A stretch of DNA of 64,000 nt from Kordiimonas aestuarii. GTDB lineage: Bacteria > Pseudomonadota > Alphaproteobacteria > Sphingomonadales > Kordiimonadaceae. A program made the translations under genes and the position numbers. The notes under the pieces are model-generated. The model was not told the origin of the DNA and made no database searches. It saw nothing but the letters and a program-made list of their open reading frames with translations. The number at the start of each line of letters is the position of its first letter. The first letter of the stretch is position 1. Where the stretch lies: the NCBI RefSeq assembly GCF_025574465.1, contig NZ_JAOBPP010000020.1:290549-354548 (forward strand), given 5' to 3'. Positions 1 to 9,033 of the stretch are shown piece by piece.

Positions 1-183
1 GGCGGCTGCGTTGTTGGCGGCTGCGTTGTTGGCGGCTGCGTTGTTGGCGGCTGCGTTGTCGGCGGCTGCGTTGTCGGCGGCTGCGTTGTTGGCGGCTGCG
101 TTGTCGGCGGGTCTGTCGCCGGGGGCGATGTGGCCGGAGGATCAGTTGCAGGAGGCGATGTCGAAGGTGGTGCCGTTGTTGGA
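1..183. repeat. 15-bp tandem repeat encoding P-P-x-T-(T/A) pentapeptides
   Basis: Positions 1-105 hold seven nearly identical copies of ggcggctgcgttgtt, with the last base alternating t/c. Five diverging 15-bp copies follow to about 183. On the coding (minus) strand each unit gives P-P-Q-T-T, then P-P-D-T-A, P-P-S-T-A and similar. The unit length is a multiple of three, so copy-number change would lengthen or shorten the protein without a frameshift. The array may continue beyond the left edge. Confidence 0.93.
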
Positions 184-1931
184 GTTTCCCCCAAGTCAGG
201 TGTCAGGTCATCGGGTGTGTCAACTGGCTCCTCGACGGTGGGTTCAGGCGTCGGCGAGGGCTGTGGTTCCGGATCCGGCTCAGGTTCCGGCTCAGGCGAC
301 GGTGTGCCAGTTTGTGGTGTGGGTGTCGCAGCTTGTGCCTCCGGTGTTGGCAAGCCACCGGAATTGTCAGCAAACACCGCGACCGGGTCAATGATTGGCG
401 TTTCGATGCCGAGGACACTTTCAACCGATATGTTTTGACCGGCAGCAGGGGCGATACGCTCAATGAAGTCGGCGACTTCCTCCGCCAGCTCTTCTTCAAT
501 ATCGTTTTCCGGTTCGGGATAGATAATGACAGCGGTGATATATGTATCCTGCCCACCAAGCTGGCGGAAGCTGATACGAAGGGTTCCATCGGTAACTTCG
601 GCGCGCGTTACCAGCATGTGGCCGGCTGACGAGCCGCCAGCCCCGCCATCACCCGCTTGCATGAAGGGGCCAAAGTCATCCAGTGATTTTGCCCCGCCGA
701 TACTGAAGACTGACGAACTGAAGCTGGCAATGGCACCGCCGCCCAGGCCCAGGCCTGGCATGCGGGGCAGGTCGCTTGCTTTTTGCGCGATCAGTTGACC
801 GCCTGCCGCCGCGGACATTTGGTAATCAAACGCTGGAACGGAGTTATGAGCTGTGGGCTCTGATCCGGGTGTACCCTTGCTGCTGGGCTCGCCTTTGGCG
901 GGCGCGTCTGACAAGCGTCCAGGGCCCCCCGTCGTTAGTTTCATCACGGGTACGAGATCATCAGTGGCACGGGTGTCAACGAGGTTGACATTGCCGCCGT
1001 TGCGCTTGACGTCAACGCCAAACGGATAAAGTGGTGACCGGCCATTTGGCCTTGGTGCTGTCAGGATAACGACACGGTACCGCCCATTCGGGATGTTGGA
1101 AGCGACAAATTGTTCTACGTTGTGCACACCGTTTGACAAGATGGATGGACCCGCCTCAGCGGCCTCGTCCGACATCTGCTCCCCAACCAGCATCTTGCTG
1201 TCGGCAGGGACACGGGTGAACTTGTCATAGGGTTCTCGGCTCGCTGGCCCAAGATCCCAGCCCATCGCGCCTTCTGTAAGTTTGAAGTTATCGTCCAGTA
1301 CGAAGGGCGCCATAAAGGCAGTCCAGTGCGTCCGGGCACCTGCTTCAATGATGAGGTTGGCTGCGTCGGAAATTGTCGCGAGATCGTAGTCCCCCGCTGC
1401 TTCTTCAATTTTATTAAGCAGAGCTTCCATGCGGACTTTCAGTGCTTCATCATCCCCCATCGCCTGATTGAGGTATGACTGGACAACCTGAAATCCCCAC
1501 TCGTCTACCGCAAGCGCGCCTTCGACGGCTTCCTCAAGCGTGACGGTCGGGAAGGTTTCAATCCTGGCTTCAACAGGCGAGCGAATGAGGTCGGCGCTGC
1601 GGGTGCCGGTCAGGTAAAAATCTGTTGCCTGTTGGGCTGTCGTGCCGTCGGCCGGGACACCGGCATCTGATCCTGTCACCGCAGGGTTGGCAAGGGCCGG
1701 CCTTACAATTCTCAGCCTGCGAATGCCGGGAATTTCCACCGGCGGCGGTGTGGTCATCGCATATGTCGCCGGCGGAGGAAGCACACCGTTACCAATGACC
1801 GGAGGCAAGGTGTCATCAAGGATACTGAGTTCCTCGTCTTGCTGATACATGCCATAGATCAATGTGCCTGTGGCGACCGCAGTACCGGTCAGCAACGTGG
1901 AAATGACCAACGACCTATTGCTTTTGAACAT
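1..1931 (-). CDS. Large anchored or secreted protein with Pro/Thr-rich repeats (N-terminal part, runs off the left edge)
   Basis: The minus frame starting at the ATG at 1931 stays open to position 1 (about 643 codons) with no stop; the C-terminus lies outside the window. A Shine-Dalgarno-like AAGGGTAACAGG precedes the ATG. The N-terminus (MFKSNRS) is followed by a hydrophobic stretch at about residues 8-27, which can be a signal peptide or membrane anchor. Then come a Pro-rich linker, an acidic helical part (around residues 130-200), a globular part containing NIPNGRYRVVILTAPRP, a Gly/Ser-rich part, an acidic helix (EELAEEVADFIERI), and finally a long Pro/Thr/Asp/Glu tract that turns into regular P-P-x-T-(T/A) pentapeptides at the edge. 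I do not recognise the family. It is divergent from the CobT-like gene and close to the exosortase A locus. A C-terminal sorting signal cannot be excluded because that end is not visible. Confidence 0.8.
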   Translation of the reverse strand, partial: MFKSNRSLVISTLLTGTAVATGTLIYGMYQQDEELSILDDTLPPVIGNGVLPPPATYAMTTPPPVEIPGIRRLRIVRPALANPAVTGSDAGVPADGTTAQQATDFYLTGTRSADLIRSPVEARIETFPTVTLEEAVEGALAVDEWGFQVVQSYLNQAMGDDEALKVRMEALLNKIEEAAGDYDLATISDAANLIIEAGARTHWTAFMAPFVLDDNFKLTEGAMGWDLGPASREPYDKFTRVPADSKMLVGEQMSDEAAEAGPSILSNGVHNVEQFVASNIPNGRYRVVILTAPRPNGRSPLYPFGVDVKRNGGNVNLVDTRATDDLVPVMKLTTGGPGRLSDAPAKGEPSSKGTPGSEPTAHNSVPAFDYQMSAAAGGQLIAQKASDLPRMPGLGLGGGAIASFSSSVFSIGGAKSLDDFGPFMQAGDGGAGGSSAGHMLVTRAEVTDGTLRISFRQLGGQDTYITAVIIYPEPENDIEEELAEEVADFIERIAPAAGQNISVESVLGIETPIIDPVAVFADNSGGLPTPEAQAATPTPQTGTPSPEPEPEPDPEPQPSPTPEPTVEEPVDTPDDLTPDLGETPTTAPPSTSPPATDPPATSPPATDPPTTQPPTTQPPTTQPPTTQPPTTQPPTTQPPTTQP

Positions 1932-2113
1932 CCTGTTACCCTTACCCCGCAGGCAAAATTTAAGTAGAATTGTCTGTAGTTTAGCCGCTTGTGCAGACAG
2001 CGCCAAACATATTTTCATTAGCCCGGGCTTTGATGTTGCAGTATAGCATGCCACAAGCGTGGGCTTTGAGCTGCACGAAACCAGTTTCAGTATAAAACCA
2101 GGGTATAAACAAC

Positions 2114-3049
2114 ATGTTAACAGGCCAGCCGTTTGAAGACCTCCGAGCAATCCTCGAACAACTTCCCCCAGCAGATGAGTGCGCAGCGCGAAAATTCAGC
2201 GAGGCCTGTATCAACGAGGCTTTTACCGATGATCAGGGGCTGGTGGAACTGGGTGGCTGGCTGGCCTCCTGGCAGGGGCGCGACGCTCCTGCCATGAAGG
2301 ACGTGCATATCTGTCTGCTGGCCTCCAGCTATAAAGGCGCGGGAGCGCCCGAAGATGTGCTTGGATATATTGCGGCGACCGCGAAAGGGCGCGCGCCGGT
2401 TAATCTGATGTGTGTGGATGGCGGTATCGGCCTTCGTGCCCTCGAGATGGCGCCCCAGATGCCGCATGACCCAAAGGCCGACTGGCAACAGGCAGACTGT
2501 ATGGCAGCTGTTGCATTTGGCATGGAGGCCGCCGCGTCAGGCGGTGACTTGCTGGGGCTGGCGGCGCTTGCGCCGGGCGGCGCAGTCCATGCGATTGCGA
2601 CTATTATGGCGGTAACAGGAATGACGCTCGATGACCCGGCCCTGTTGTCCTTGCAGGACCAGGAGCGGCATAAAATCCAAGATCTGCTTGACCAGGCAGT
2701 CGGCCAGAAACTTGATGCTCTTGAAGCGCTTCGACGTTTTGGCGGGCGAGAGATTGCTGGCGCGGTTGGCGCGGTTGTTGCGACACGAAGCCGCCGCCTG
2801 CCAATGCTGATTGAGGGCTGGTCACCGCTCGCGGCTGTTGTGGTCCTTGAATCGACGATGCCAGGATCGTGTGCCCATGTCAGGGTCACAGCGCCTGAGA
2901 ATGGGGTGCAACGGGAAATGCTGTTGCGGCTGGGCATGGTGCCACTTATTAACCAGCCGGTAGGCGTGGGGCCGGGGTGTTCGGTGCCTGTGGCGTCAAG
3001 GCTGCTGGCATTGGCCTGTTTGCTGCCCAGCGTCCCACATTTTAAGTGA
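2114..3049 (+). CDS. CobT-like protein (nicotinate-nucleotide:dimethylbenzimidazole phosphoribosyltransferase fold), probably not catalytically normal
   Basis: 311 aa. The C-terminal half follows the CobT pattern: LRRFGGREIAGAVGAVVA, LPMLIEGWSPLAAVVVLES, then RLGMVPLINQPVG and a closing small-residue helix. The middle (FGMEAAASGGDLLGLAALA) aligns with the GEMGIGNTT region of CobT. Canonical CobT joins lower-ligand bases such as dimethylbenzimidazole to phosphoribose for cobalamin assembly. Here the usual LGEGTGA motif carrying the catalytic Glu reads VGVGPGC, and the N-terminal KPPGSLG motif is replaced by TDDQGLVELGG. No cobalamin genes are nearby. It lies just upstream of the XrtA polysaccharide operon and divergent from the repeat protein. 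A non-catalytic or altered-substrate relative is most likely; the true role is unknown. Confidence 0.7.
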   Translation: MLTGQPFEDLRAILEQLPPADECAARKFSEACINEAFTDDQGLVELGGWLASWQGRDAPAMKDVHICLLASSYKGAGAPEDVLGYIAATAKGRAPVNLMCVDGGIGLRALEMAPQMPHDPKADWQQADCMAAVAFGMEAAASGGDLLGLAALAPGGAVHAIATIMAVTGMTLDDPALLSLQDQERHKIQDLLDQAVGQKLDALEALRRFGGREIAGAVGAVVATRSRRLPMLIEGWSPLAAVVVLESTMPGSCAHVRVTAPENGVQREMLLRLGMVPLINQPVGVGPGCSVPVASRLLALACLLPSVPHFK

Positions 3050-3195
3050 CCTGCTTGGCCTGCGTTGTTCAGCCGAACTACTGCGATGTTCGAAATTAGA
3101 CCGGCCACACAATAGCTTGAACAATCGCCTGCAAGCGCATAGGGTTGCTGAGCACGGGGGAGACTATTGTTGGGGCAGGGGTTTATTGGCATCGT

Positions 3196-4593
3196 ATGGT
3201 CCGGATTTTTCGCCACTATGTATCGACAGTTAAGTTAACGCTTGCCCTGGTTGATTTTGGGTTGATCGCCGGCTGTGTGGTCTTGGCCGAGATCGCCAGA
3301 TATGCGGCCATTGACCAATCAATAGGACTGGCGACCGGTCTTGCGGCATGGGCTGCCAAGCTCCTTGTGCCGCTGGTGTCCGTATCCGCGCTTCTGGGTG
3401 TCGGGACCTACCATTCCGACGCGATGCAGGATTTTCGAATTTTCAGCATTCGACTGGCCGTGGGGCTGTTTGCGGCGGGCATTTTTATGTCGGCGTTGCT
3501 GTATTTCCTGCCTATGCTGCCGCTGTGGCGTTCTATTCTGCTACTGGCACTAGTGTTCTCGTTTGCCTCTTTATTCACTGTCCATGGCCTGTTTCAGCTA
3601 TTTGGGAACACTGAGCTTGTGGGCCGCCGGGTGTTAATCCTCGGCGCGGGAGCACTGGCAAAGGAATTGAAGCAATATGCGTCAAACGCCCGCGAGGCGG
3701 GGCTCAATATCGTTGATGTCATTGTGCTGCCGGGCGAGACGACACCGCTTGTCAACGCCTTGGTGCTGGACGATATCGATGCGCTTGATGATTACGCAAT
3801 CAAACGCGAAGTCGAGATGATTATCCTGGCTAACGACGAGGATGGTCTTTCCGTACCGCTTGAAGCCCTTATCGCCTGCAAGCTTGCGGGCATTGAAATC
3901 AAGGACCGCCTGTCTTTTTATGAACAGGTGCGGGGCTATGTTGAATTGAACTCCGTCCGGTCTGAGTGGATTATCTTCTCCGACGGGTTTCGTGGAGGCA
4001 CCGGGATCGAGCGGCTGGGCAAACGGTTGCTTGATATAGCGACCAGTTTGCTACTGCTGACCATCACGTTTCCGGTTATGGTTTTTGCTGCGATTCTGGT
4101 TAGGCTTACCAGCCGCGGGCCGGTTTTTTACCGCCAGCAGCGTATCGGGTTAAATGGCACCTCGTTTGATCTGCTGAAGTTCCGCAGCATGCGGGTGGAT
4201 GCAGAGGCTTCCGGTTCTCCACAGTGGGCACAAAAGAATGATCCGAGGGTAACACCCATAGGGAACTTTCTCAGGAAAACACGCATCGATGAGCTTCCTC
4301 AGGTCCTGAATGTATTGAATGGCGCAATGAGTTTTGTGGGTCCCCGGCCTGAGCGTCCGTATTTTGTTTCTCAACTGGAAGAGCAGATTCCGTTTTACCG
4401 TGAGCGGCACTGTGTGAAGCCGGGCATTACCGGTTGGGCGCAGATACAATATCCTTACGGGGCGTCTGTGGAAGATGCGCGCAGAAAGCTTGAATACGAC
4501 CTGTATTATATCAAAAACTATTCGCTGTTTTTGGACCTTCTTATTATCCTTCAAACTGTTAGGGTAATACTCTTCCCCACTGGCGCGAGGTAA
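3196..4593 (+). CDS. XrtA/PEP-CTERM locus priming sugar transferase (TIGR03013-type, EpsB/WbaP-like)
   Basis: Transfers the first sugar phosphate to undecaprenyl phosphate at the inner membrane to start exopolysaccharide repeat-unit assembly. Four or so N-terminal membrane segments come first, then a Rossmann-like CoA-binding region (RRVLILGAGALAKEL, about residues 150-165). The C-terminal bacterial sugar transferase domain shows KRLLDIATSLLLL, a membrane segment, FYRQQRIGLNG, DLLKFRSMR, RKTRIDELPQVLNVL, SFVGPRPERP and KPGITGWAQI. I chose the ATG at 3196 because MVRIFRHYVS matches the usual family start. An upstream TTG at 3145 in the same frame would add 17 residues with no family match. It is the first gene of the polysaccharide operon; the TPR protein follows after 2 bp. 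Confidence 0.93.
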   Translation: MVRIFRHYVSTVKLTLALVDFGLIAGCVVLAEIARYAAIDQSIGLATGLAAWAAKLLVPLVSVSALLGVGTYHSDAMQDFRIFSIRLAVGLFAAGIFMSALLYFLPMLPLWRSILLLALVFSFASLFTVHGLFQLFGNTELVGRRVLILGAGALAKELKQYASNAREAGLNIVDVIVLPGETTPLVNALVLDDIDALDDYAIKREVEMIILANDEDGLSVPLEALIACKLAGIEIKDRLSFYEQVRGYVELNSVRSEWIIFSDGFRGGTGIERLGKRLLDIATSLLLLTITFPVMVFAAILVRLTSRGPVFYRQQRIGLNGTSFDLLKFRSMRVDAEASGSPQWAQKNDPRVTPIGNFLRKTRIDELPQVLNVLNGAMSFVGPRPERPYFVSQLEEQIPFYRERHCVKPGITGWAQIQYPYGASVEDARRKLEYDLYYIKNYSLFLDLLIILQTVRVILFPTGAR

Positions 4594-4595
4594 TA

Positions 4596-7418
4596 ATGGC
4601 ACGGCACTTTAACATCATGCGTAATCGAATTACCCGTAAAGTATCCCGTATTGCCGTTATCGCGGCGGTGTGGGGAGCGGTACTCAATCCTGCAGTTGCT
4701 GCGCAGGAGAAGTATGATGATGTCCGCAAGTTGTTCGAACAACAGCAGTATGAGACGGCGCTGAAGCTTCTTTTGCGCAAGCAAAGCAGTGACGCGGCTG
4801 ATAGTGAAATGTATCTGCTTTTGGCAAAGGCTTATCTTGAAACCGGTGCGGGCATCGCTGCGGAAGCGAGTATTGAGCGGGCGCGGCGCTTGGGGGCGGA
4901 CTATGCAGGAACAGCTATACTGTTCGCTAAATCGCTGCTACTTCAGGGAAAATATGCGGACGCGCTTGCTGCCATTCGCGGCGTGACAATTTCCCAAAGC
5001 GAACAGGTTGTTGCCTATATCATCGCCGGGGACGCCAACTTTGCCCTCAAAAACATGCGTGAGGCGCGGCGCAACTATGAACTGGCACGTCAGCACGATG
5101 CTGAGAACTTTCAGGCATACCTCGGTCTTGCCCGGCTTGAAATGCGGGAAGGGAACCTGAATAAAGCGTCGGAGCTTGTTCGGTCCGCTGCGGAGTATGG
5201 CGCGAACAATACCATGGTGCATTATACGTGGGGCCTTGTCGCACGCTATACCGGTAAAATGGACGAAGCAGAGCAGCACTTTATCGAAGCGCGGCGGCTG
5301 TTCCCTGCAAACATCATGGCAAACCTTGAGTTGGCGTCAATCAGCGTTGATCGTGGCGCGCTGGAAGAGGCCGAAGAGTATCTGGACGGTGTGTATGCTG
5401 TGGCGCCGAACTATCCTATGGCGCTTTACCTTTCCAGCGTCATCATGGCAAGCCGTGGACAGTTTGAGCAGGCCTATGGCCTGTTGAACAAGGCGAGGGA
5501 CATTACCGAAAATTATTTGCCGGCCATGTATATACGCGGGTTGTTGGCCTACCAGCTCGGGCACTATTCGGTGGCGGCGAGTAATCTGGAGCGCGTGATA
5601 CAGACCCTTCCGAATAGTTTGTCGCCGAGGATGGCTCTCGCGGGAACCTACCTGCGACAGGAACGCGCGCAGGCCGCATACCGTGTGCTTGAACCAATTC
5701 TCGAGACGGGCAAGCCGGACACTAATGTGATAGCGATGGCTGCCGCTGCGTCGATGGCGGCGGGGCAGCCGAAGCGTGGCCACGACCTTTATGAGTTGCT
5801 CGCGGAAGAGGAGAGCAAAACACCAGACGATGTCCTCAAGGGCTTGGCCAGCAAGCTTGCCCTGGCCCGCTTTGTCGCCGGTAACAGCACGTCGGCCGCG
5901 AATGCAATTCTGACCCAACCCCCAACCGAAGGGGTTGATGTACGCGAGCTTGGGGTGCTTGGAGGGATCCAATTGCGTTCCGGCGATTATGAAGGTGCTC
6001 AGCTGACAATTGATAAAATACTGGCCGCGTTGCCAGACCGTGCACTTGGATACAACATGCGCGGCACCCTTGAGTACCAAAAGGGCGACTTTACGCAGGC
6101 CTTAAACAGCTTCAAGCAGGCGATTTCGAAAAATCCCGACTATTATACCGCTACGCGCAACAAGGCGTTGGCAGAGGTCCGGCTGGAGCAATATGCGGAC
6201 GCTGAGAAGGATCTCAAGAGTTTATTGAAAGCCCAACCGACTGATGCGCGCGCGAAAGCCCTTCTGGGGCGGGTGCTGTTGCGCCAGAAGAAGGGTGAAG
6301 AAGCGGTTTCCTACTTTGAAGAAGCTATTCGGGTCATTCCCGGCTCGCCCGATATGGAGGCTGACTATGCCGAGGCCCTTGCGATTGCCGGGCAGACAGC
6401 GCGCGCGATAGAACAAGCACGTGAGACCGCAGTGTTGGTTTCGGACAGGCCTGACCTGTTGAAGCGGATGGGGTTGTTGTTGCTTGACCTCAATCAGGCG
6501 CGACTGGCAGTCAGGCCGCTTTCGCGATTTGTGGCCTTCAACCCGGATAACGGTGAGGCTCACATGCTTCACGGCAGGGCTCTGCTGGCGTTGGGCTTGA
6601 ACACAGGGGCCAAGATTTCCTTTGCCCGCGCCGAGAAGGCGGAATTCAACAAACCAGACCAGGGACGCATTGTTTGGTATCTTTTTGCTGTTGATGCCTT
6701 TTCCGGCAAATATGGCGAAGCGCTGGCTGTATTGTCAAAGCTGGATCCGGCGCTGAAGCCGGATGATATAAAATCAAGCGTGATTGGCGACGCTCTTGTC
6801 GCCGCAGGGCGTTATGATGAGGCGATTGACGCATATACAGCGTCAATACAACGGGCGCCAACTTCCGATCTGGCGATTGGACTGGCCTCGGTTTACGAGC
6901 GTCAAAACCGCGGCCAAAAGGGCATCGAGGTGCTGGAGGACTATGTCAAGACGTATCCAGGCGATCGTGCCGCGCGTATGGCGCTTGGCAATATGCTCGA
7001 GAAAGCGGGTTTGCCTGGGGCTGCCACGAGCCAATATGAGGCAGTCCTGCGTGCCGGGGTCGCAGATGCCCATGTTGTTGCCCGTCTTGCCCGGGCATAT
7101 CTTCGTCTGGGTAATAAAAAGAGCGTGCCATTGGCAGAACGCGCGTACCTTATTATGCCAGAAGATCCCTTTATCCTTGATATCTATGGTTGGGTAATGT
7201 TGCAGGCAAACAGAGACGCTGAGCTTGCGGAAAAAGCGATTTCAAAGGCTAGCCGACGGGCTCCCTCCGTCGCACTATACAGGTATCACCTTGGCATGAC
7301 CTATCTTGCGCAGGGCAGGCGTGGTCTGGCGCTTGATACCCTTCGGCAGGCAGTGCGCCTTGACCCGAACTTTGAAGAAGCAGACGATGCAAATCGGCAG
7401 ATAACACTTCTGGAATAA
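4596..7418 (+). CDS. prsT: PEP-CTERM system TPR-repeat protein PrsT (TIGR02917-type)
   Basis: 940 aa with an N-terminal signal sequence (basic start, hydrophobic stretch, cut near NPAVAAQ at about residue 36), so it acts in the periplasm or at the outer membrane. The rest is almost entirely tetratricopeptide repeats, with recognisable helices such as YETALKLLLRK, GYNMRGTLEYQKGDFTQAL and AKALLGRVLLRQKKGEEAV. The length matches the family norm of roughly 900 residues. TPR scaffolds of this kind accompany exosortase polysaccharide loci and are thought to organise export or assembly; the exact function is not established. It starts 2 bp after the priming transferase gene, so the two are certainly cotranscribed. 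Confidence 0.92.
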   Translation: MARHFNIMRNRITRKVSRIAVIAAVWGAVLNPAVAAQEKYDDVRKLFEQQQYETALKLLLRKQSSDAADSEMYLLLAKAYLETGAGIAAEASIERARRLGADYAGTAILFAKSLLLQGKYADALAAIRGVTISQSEQVVAYIIAGDANFALKNMREARRNYELARQHDAENFQAYLGLARLEMREGNLNKASELVRSAAEYGANNTMVHYTWGLVARYTGKMDEAEQHFIEARRLFPANIMANLELASISVDRGALEEAEEYLDGVYAVAPNYPMALYLSSVIMASRGQFEQAYGLLNKARDITENYLPAMYIRGLLAYQLGHYSVAASNLERVIQTLPNSLSPRMALAGTYLRQERAQAAYRVLEPILETGKPDTNVIAMAAAASMAAGQPKRGHDLYELLAEEESKTPDDVLKGLASKLALARFVAGNSTSAANAILTQPPTEGVDVRELGVLGGIQLRSGDYEGAQLTIDKILAALPDRALGYNMRGTLEYQKGDFTQALNSFKQAISKNPDYYTATRNKALAEVRLEQYADAEKDLKSLLKAQPTDARAKALLGRVLLRQKKGEEAVSYFEEAIRVIPGSPDMEADYAEALAIAGQTARAIEQARETAVLVSDRPDLLKRMGLLLLDLNQARLAVRPLSRFVAFNPDNGEAHMLHGRALLALGLNTGAKISFARAEKAEFNKPDQGRIVWYLFAVDAFSGKYGEALAVLSKLDPALKPDDIKSSVIGDALVAAGRYDEAIDAYTASIQRAPTSDLAIGLASVYERQNRGQKGIEVLEDYVKTYPGDRAARMALGNMLEKAGLPGAATSQYEAVLRAGVADAHVVARLARAYLRLGNKKSVPLAERAYLIMPEDPFILDIYGWVMLQANRDAELAEKAISKASRRAPSVALYRYHLGMTYLAQGRRGLALDTLRQAVRLDPNFEEADDANRQITLLE

Positions 7419-7426
7419 GATGAGAT

Positions 7427-8632
7427 ATGACCGATAAGAGGCTGAATATTCTTGTCTTTTCCAGCTTATTTCCGAATGCGGTTGACCCTGTCCTTGGGGT
7501 GTTTGTCGAAAATCGCCTGCGGCATTTTCTTCGGGACACTGGACACACCGCAACCGTGGTGGCTCCTGTGCCATGGTTTCCGTTCCGTGGGCGCATATGG
7601 GGGCGTTACGGCCGTTATGCAGCCGTCCCGGCGCGTGAAATACGCGCGGGGGTCGAGGTGTTTCATCCAAGATTTCTGGTCCTTCCGAAGGTGGGTATGG
7701 CATTTACACCCGGCAGTCTGGCGCGGGCGGGCGAACGCTGCATTCGTGGCCTTTTGAGGTCCGGTAAAAAATTCGATCTTATCGATGCCCACTATCTGTA
7801 CCCGGACGCTGTTGCGGCAACAGTGGTCGGACGCAAATTTGATTTGCCGGTGGTGATGACGGCGCGTGGAAGCGATGTGACCGAAATCGCCCGTATGAAG
7901 GGCCCCGGAAAGCGCATCGTAAAAGCTGCGGATGATGCCGCTCATGTTATCGCGGTAAGCAACTCGTTAAGAGACGAACTGCTGACAATGGGGGTAAAAG
8001 CCGCCAAGGTCACGACGCTCCGAAATGGTGTTGATGCGGAAAAGTTTTCGCCCGCCGCACGACAGGAAATACGCGCGAAATGGGCGGGGACAGGCTCGGT
8101 GGCACTATATGCTGGCTGGCTCATATCGCGAAAACGTGTGGATATTTTCATCGACGCTGTTGCGAAACTGGGACCAGATACAACGGCTGTTGTCGCCGGG
8201 GAGGGGCCTTTATTGGCGAGTTTGCGGCAACGGGCCGAAGCGCGGGGCATAGCTAACCGTACAGTATTTCTCGGCAAGGTGGCGCCTGCGGACATGCCCG
8301 GGGTCATGGCCGCGGCAGATGTGCTTGTACTACCTTCTGAACGGGAGGGGTGGGCGAACGTCCTTCTCGAAGCAATGGCTTGTGGTACCCCCGTCGTGTC
8401 GCGGGCGGTTGCCGGTGCTTTGGATCTCGTGACGGTGCCCGAAGCCGGGGCGCTTGTCGAAGGCGACGACCCGGAGGCATATGCGGACGCTATGGCGCGG
8501 CTGTTTGCTGATCCGCCGGACCGCGGGAGCACACGCAACTATGCGCTGTCGTTTGGCTGGCGGGAAATATCGTTGGCGCAAGAACGTATATTTATGTCCG
8601 TGACCGGGGATGAATACCCGACATGGGAATGA
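7427..8632 (+). CDS. GT4-type glycosyltransferase of the XrtA polysaccharide locus
   Basis: 401 aa with a GT-B fold. The N-terminal acceptor domain begins ILVFSSLFPNAVDPVLGVFV; the C-terminal donor domain shows VALYAGWLISRKRVDIFIDA, GEGPLLASL and the nucleotide-sugar motif EREGWANVLLEAMACGTPVV. It probably adds a sugar to the lipid-linked repeat unit on the cytoplasmic face. It follows prsT after 8 bp and is the last gene before a 401-bp stretch that carries a small ORF, so transcription may be re-set there. Donor and acceptor sugars cannot be read from the sequence. Confidence 0.9.
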   Translation: MTDKRLNILVFSSLFPNAVDPVLGVFVENRLRHFLRDTGHTATVVAPVPWFPFRGRIWGRYGRYAAVPAREIRAGVEVFHPRFLVLPKVGMAFTPGSLARAGERCIRGLLRSGKKFDLIDAHYLYPDAVAATVVGRKFDLPVVMTARGSDVTEIARMKGPGKRIVKAADDAAHVIAVSNSLRDELLTMGVKAAKVTTLRNGVDAEKFSPAARQEIRAKWAGTGSVALYAGWLISRKRVDIFIDAVAKLGPDTTAVVAGEGPLLASLRQRAEARGIANRTVFLGKVAPADMPGVMAAADVLVLPSEREGWANVLLEAMACGTPVVSRAVAGALDLVTVPEAGALVEGDDPEAYADAMARLFADPPDRGSTRNYALSFGWREISLAQERIFMSVTGDEYPTWE

Positions 8633-8749
8633 ATATCTGGGGTGGCTGCCTGGCACAACGCACAGGATTGGATGCTCTTTGTTAACCAAATTATGTGATA
8701 GTGTGTGAGAATAATCGGCCGAAATTAAAGTGAAACTGGGGTTAGGGCT

Positions 8750-8887
8750 ATGGAATCTATATATTTTTTTGCTTTCTGCGGCCTCAATGCCTTTATTATA
8801 TATTGGGCGCTGCGCAATGATGATCTGACCGCATTTACAGGCGAGGAAGTAATGGAAAATGACGTGGCTGAAGGCGGGGAAGGATGA
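8750..8887 (+). CDS. 45-aa membrane microprotein within the XrtA polysaccharide locus
   Basis: A 45-codon ORF sits in the otherwise empty 401-bp interval between the glycosyltransferase and the export lipoprotein. It starts with ATG preceded by a purine-rich GGGGTTAGGG and ends in TGA. The product begins MESIYFFAFCGLNAFIIYW, giving one short membrane segment (about residues 4-20), followed by an acidic tail (EEVMENDVAEGGEG). This hydrophobic-then-acidic layout with a good ribosome site suggests a real small gene. I do not recognise a family. The flanks (8633-8749 and 8888-9033) hold no other ORF I can support; the latter is AT-rich and probably carries a promoter for the export gene. Confidence 0.55.
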   Translation: MESIYFFAFCGLNAFIIYWALRNDDLTAFTGEEVMENDVAEGGEG

Positions 8888-9033
8888 CTGGTTGGACACA
8901 GGCATAAATCCCTGATTTTCGGAGTTTCCCGTAATATTGTCTTGATTTTCCGCTGCGTCGCTTGGCATAGTAAATATATGTTAGCTGTCAAGTCTTTTGA
9001 CTTACTTTTCAAGGGTTTAAAGGAAAGCCGACC

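Noticed and set aside
11..438. Plus-strand ORFs of low-complexity Leu/Ala and Gly/Ser composition
   Set aside because: They are other-frame readings of the 15-bp repeat and Pro/Thr-coding tract of the minus-strand gene, which is open over 1931 bp and has a ribosome site.
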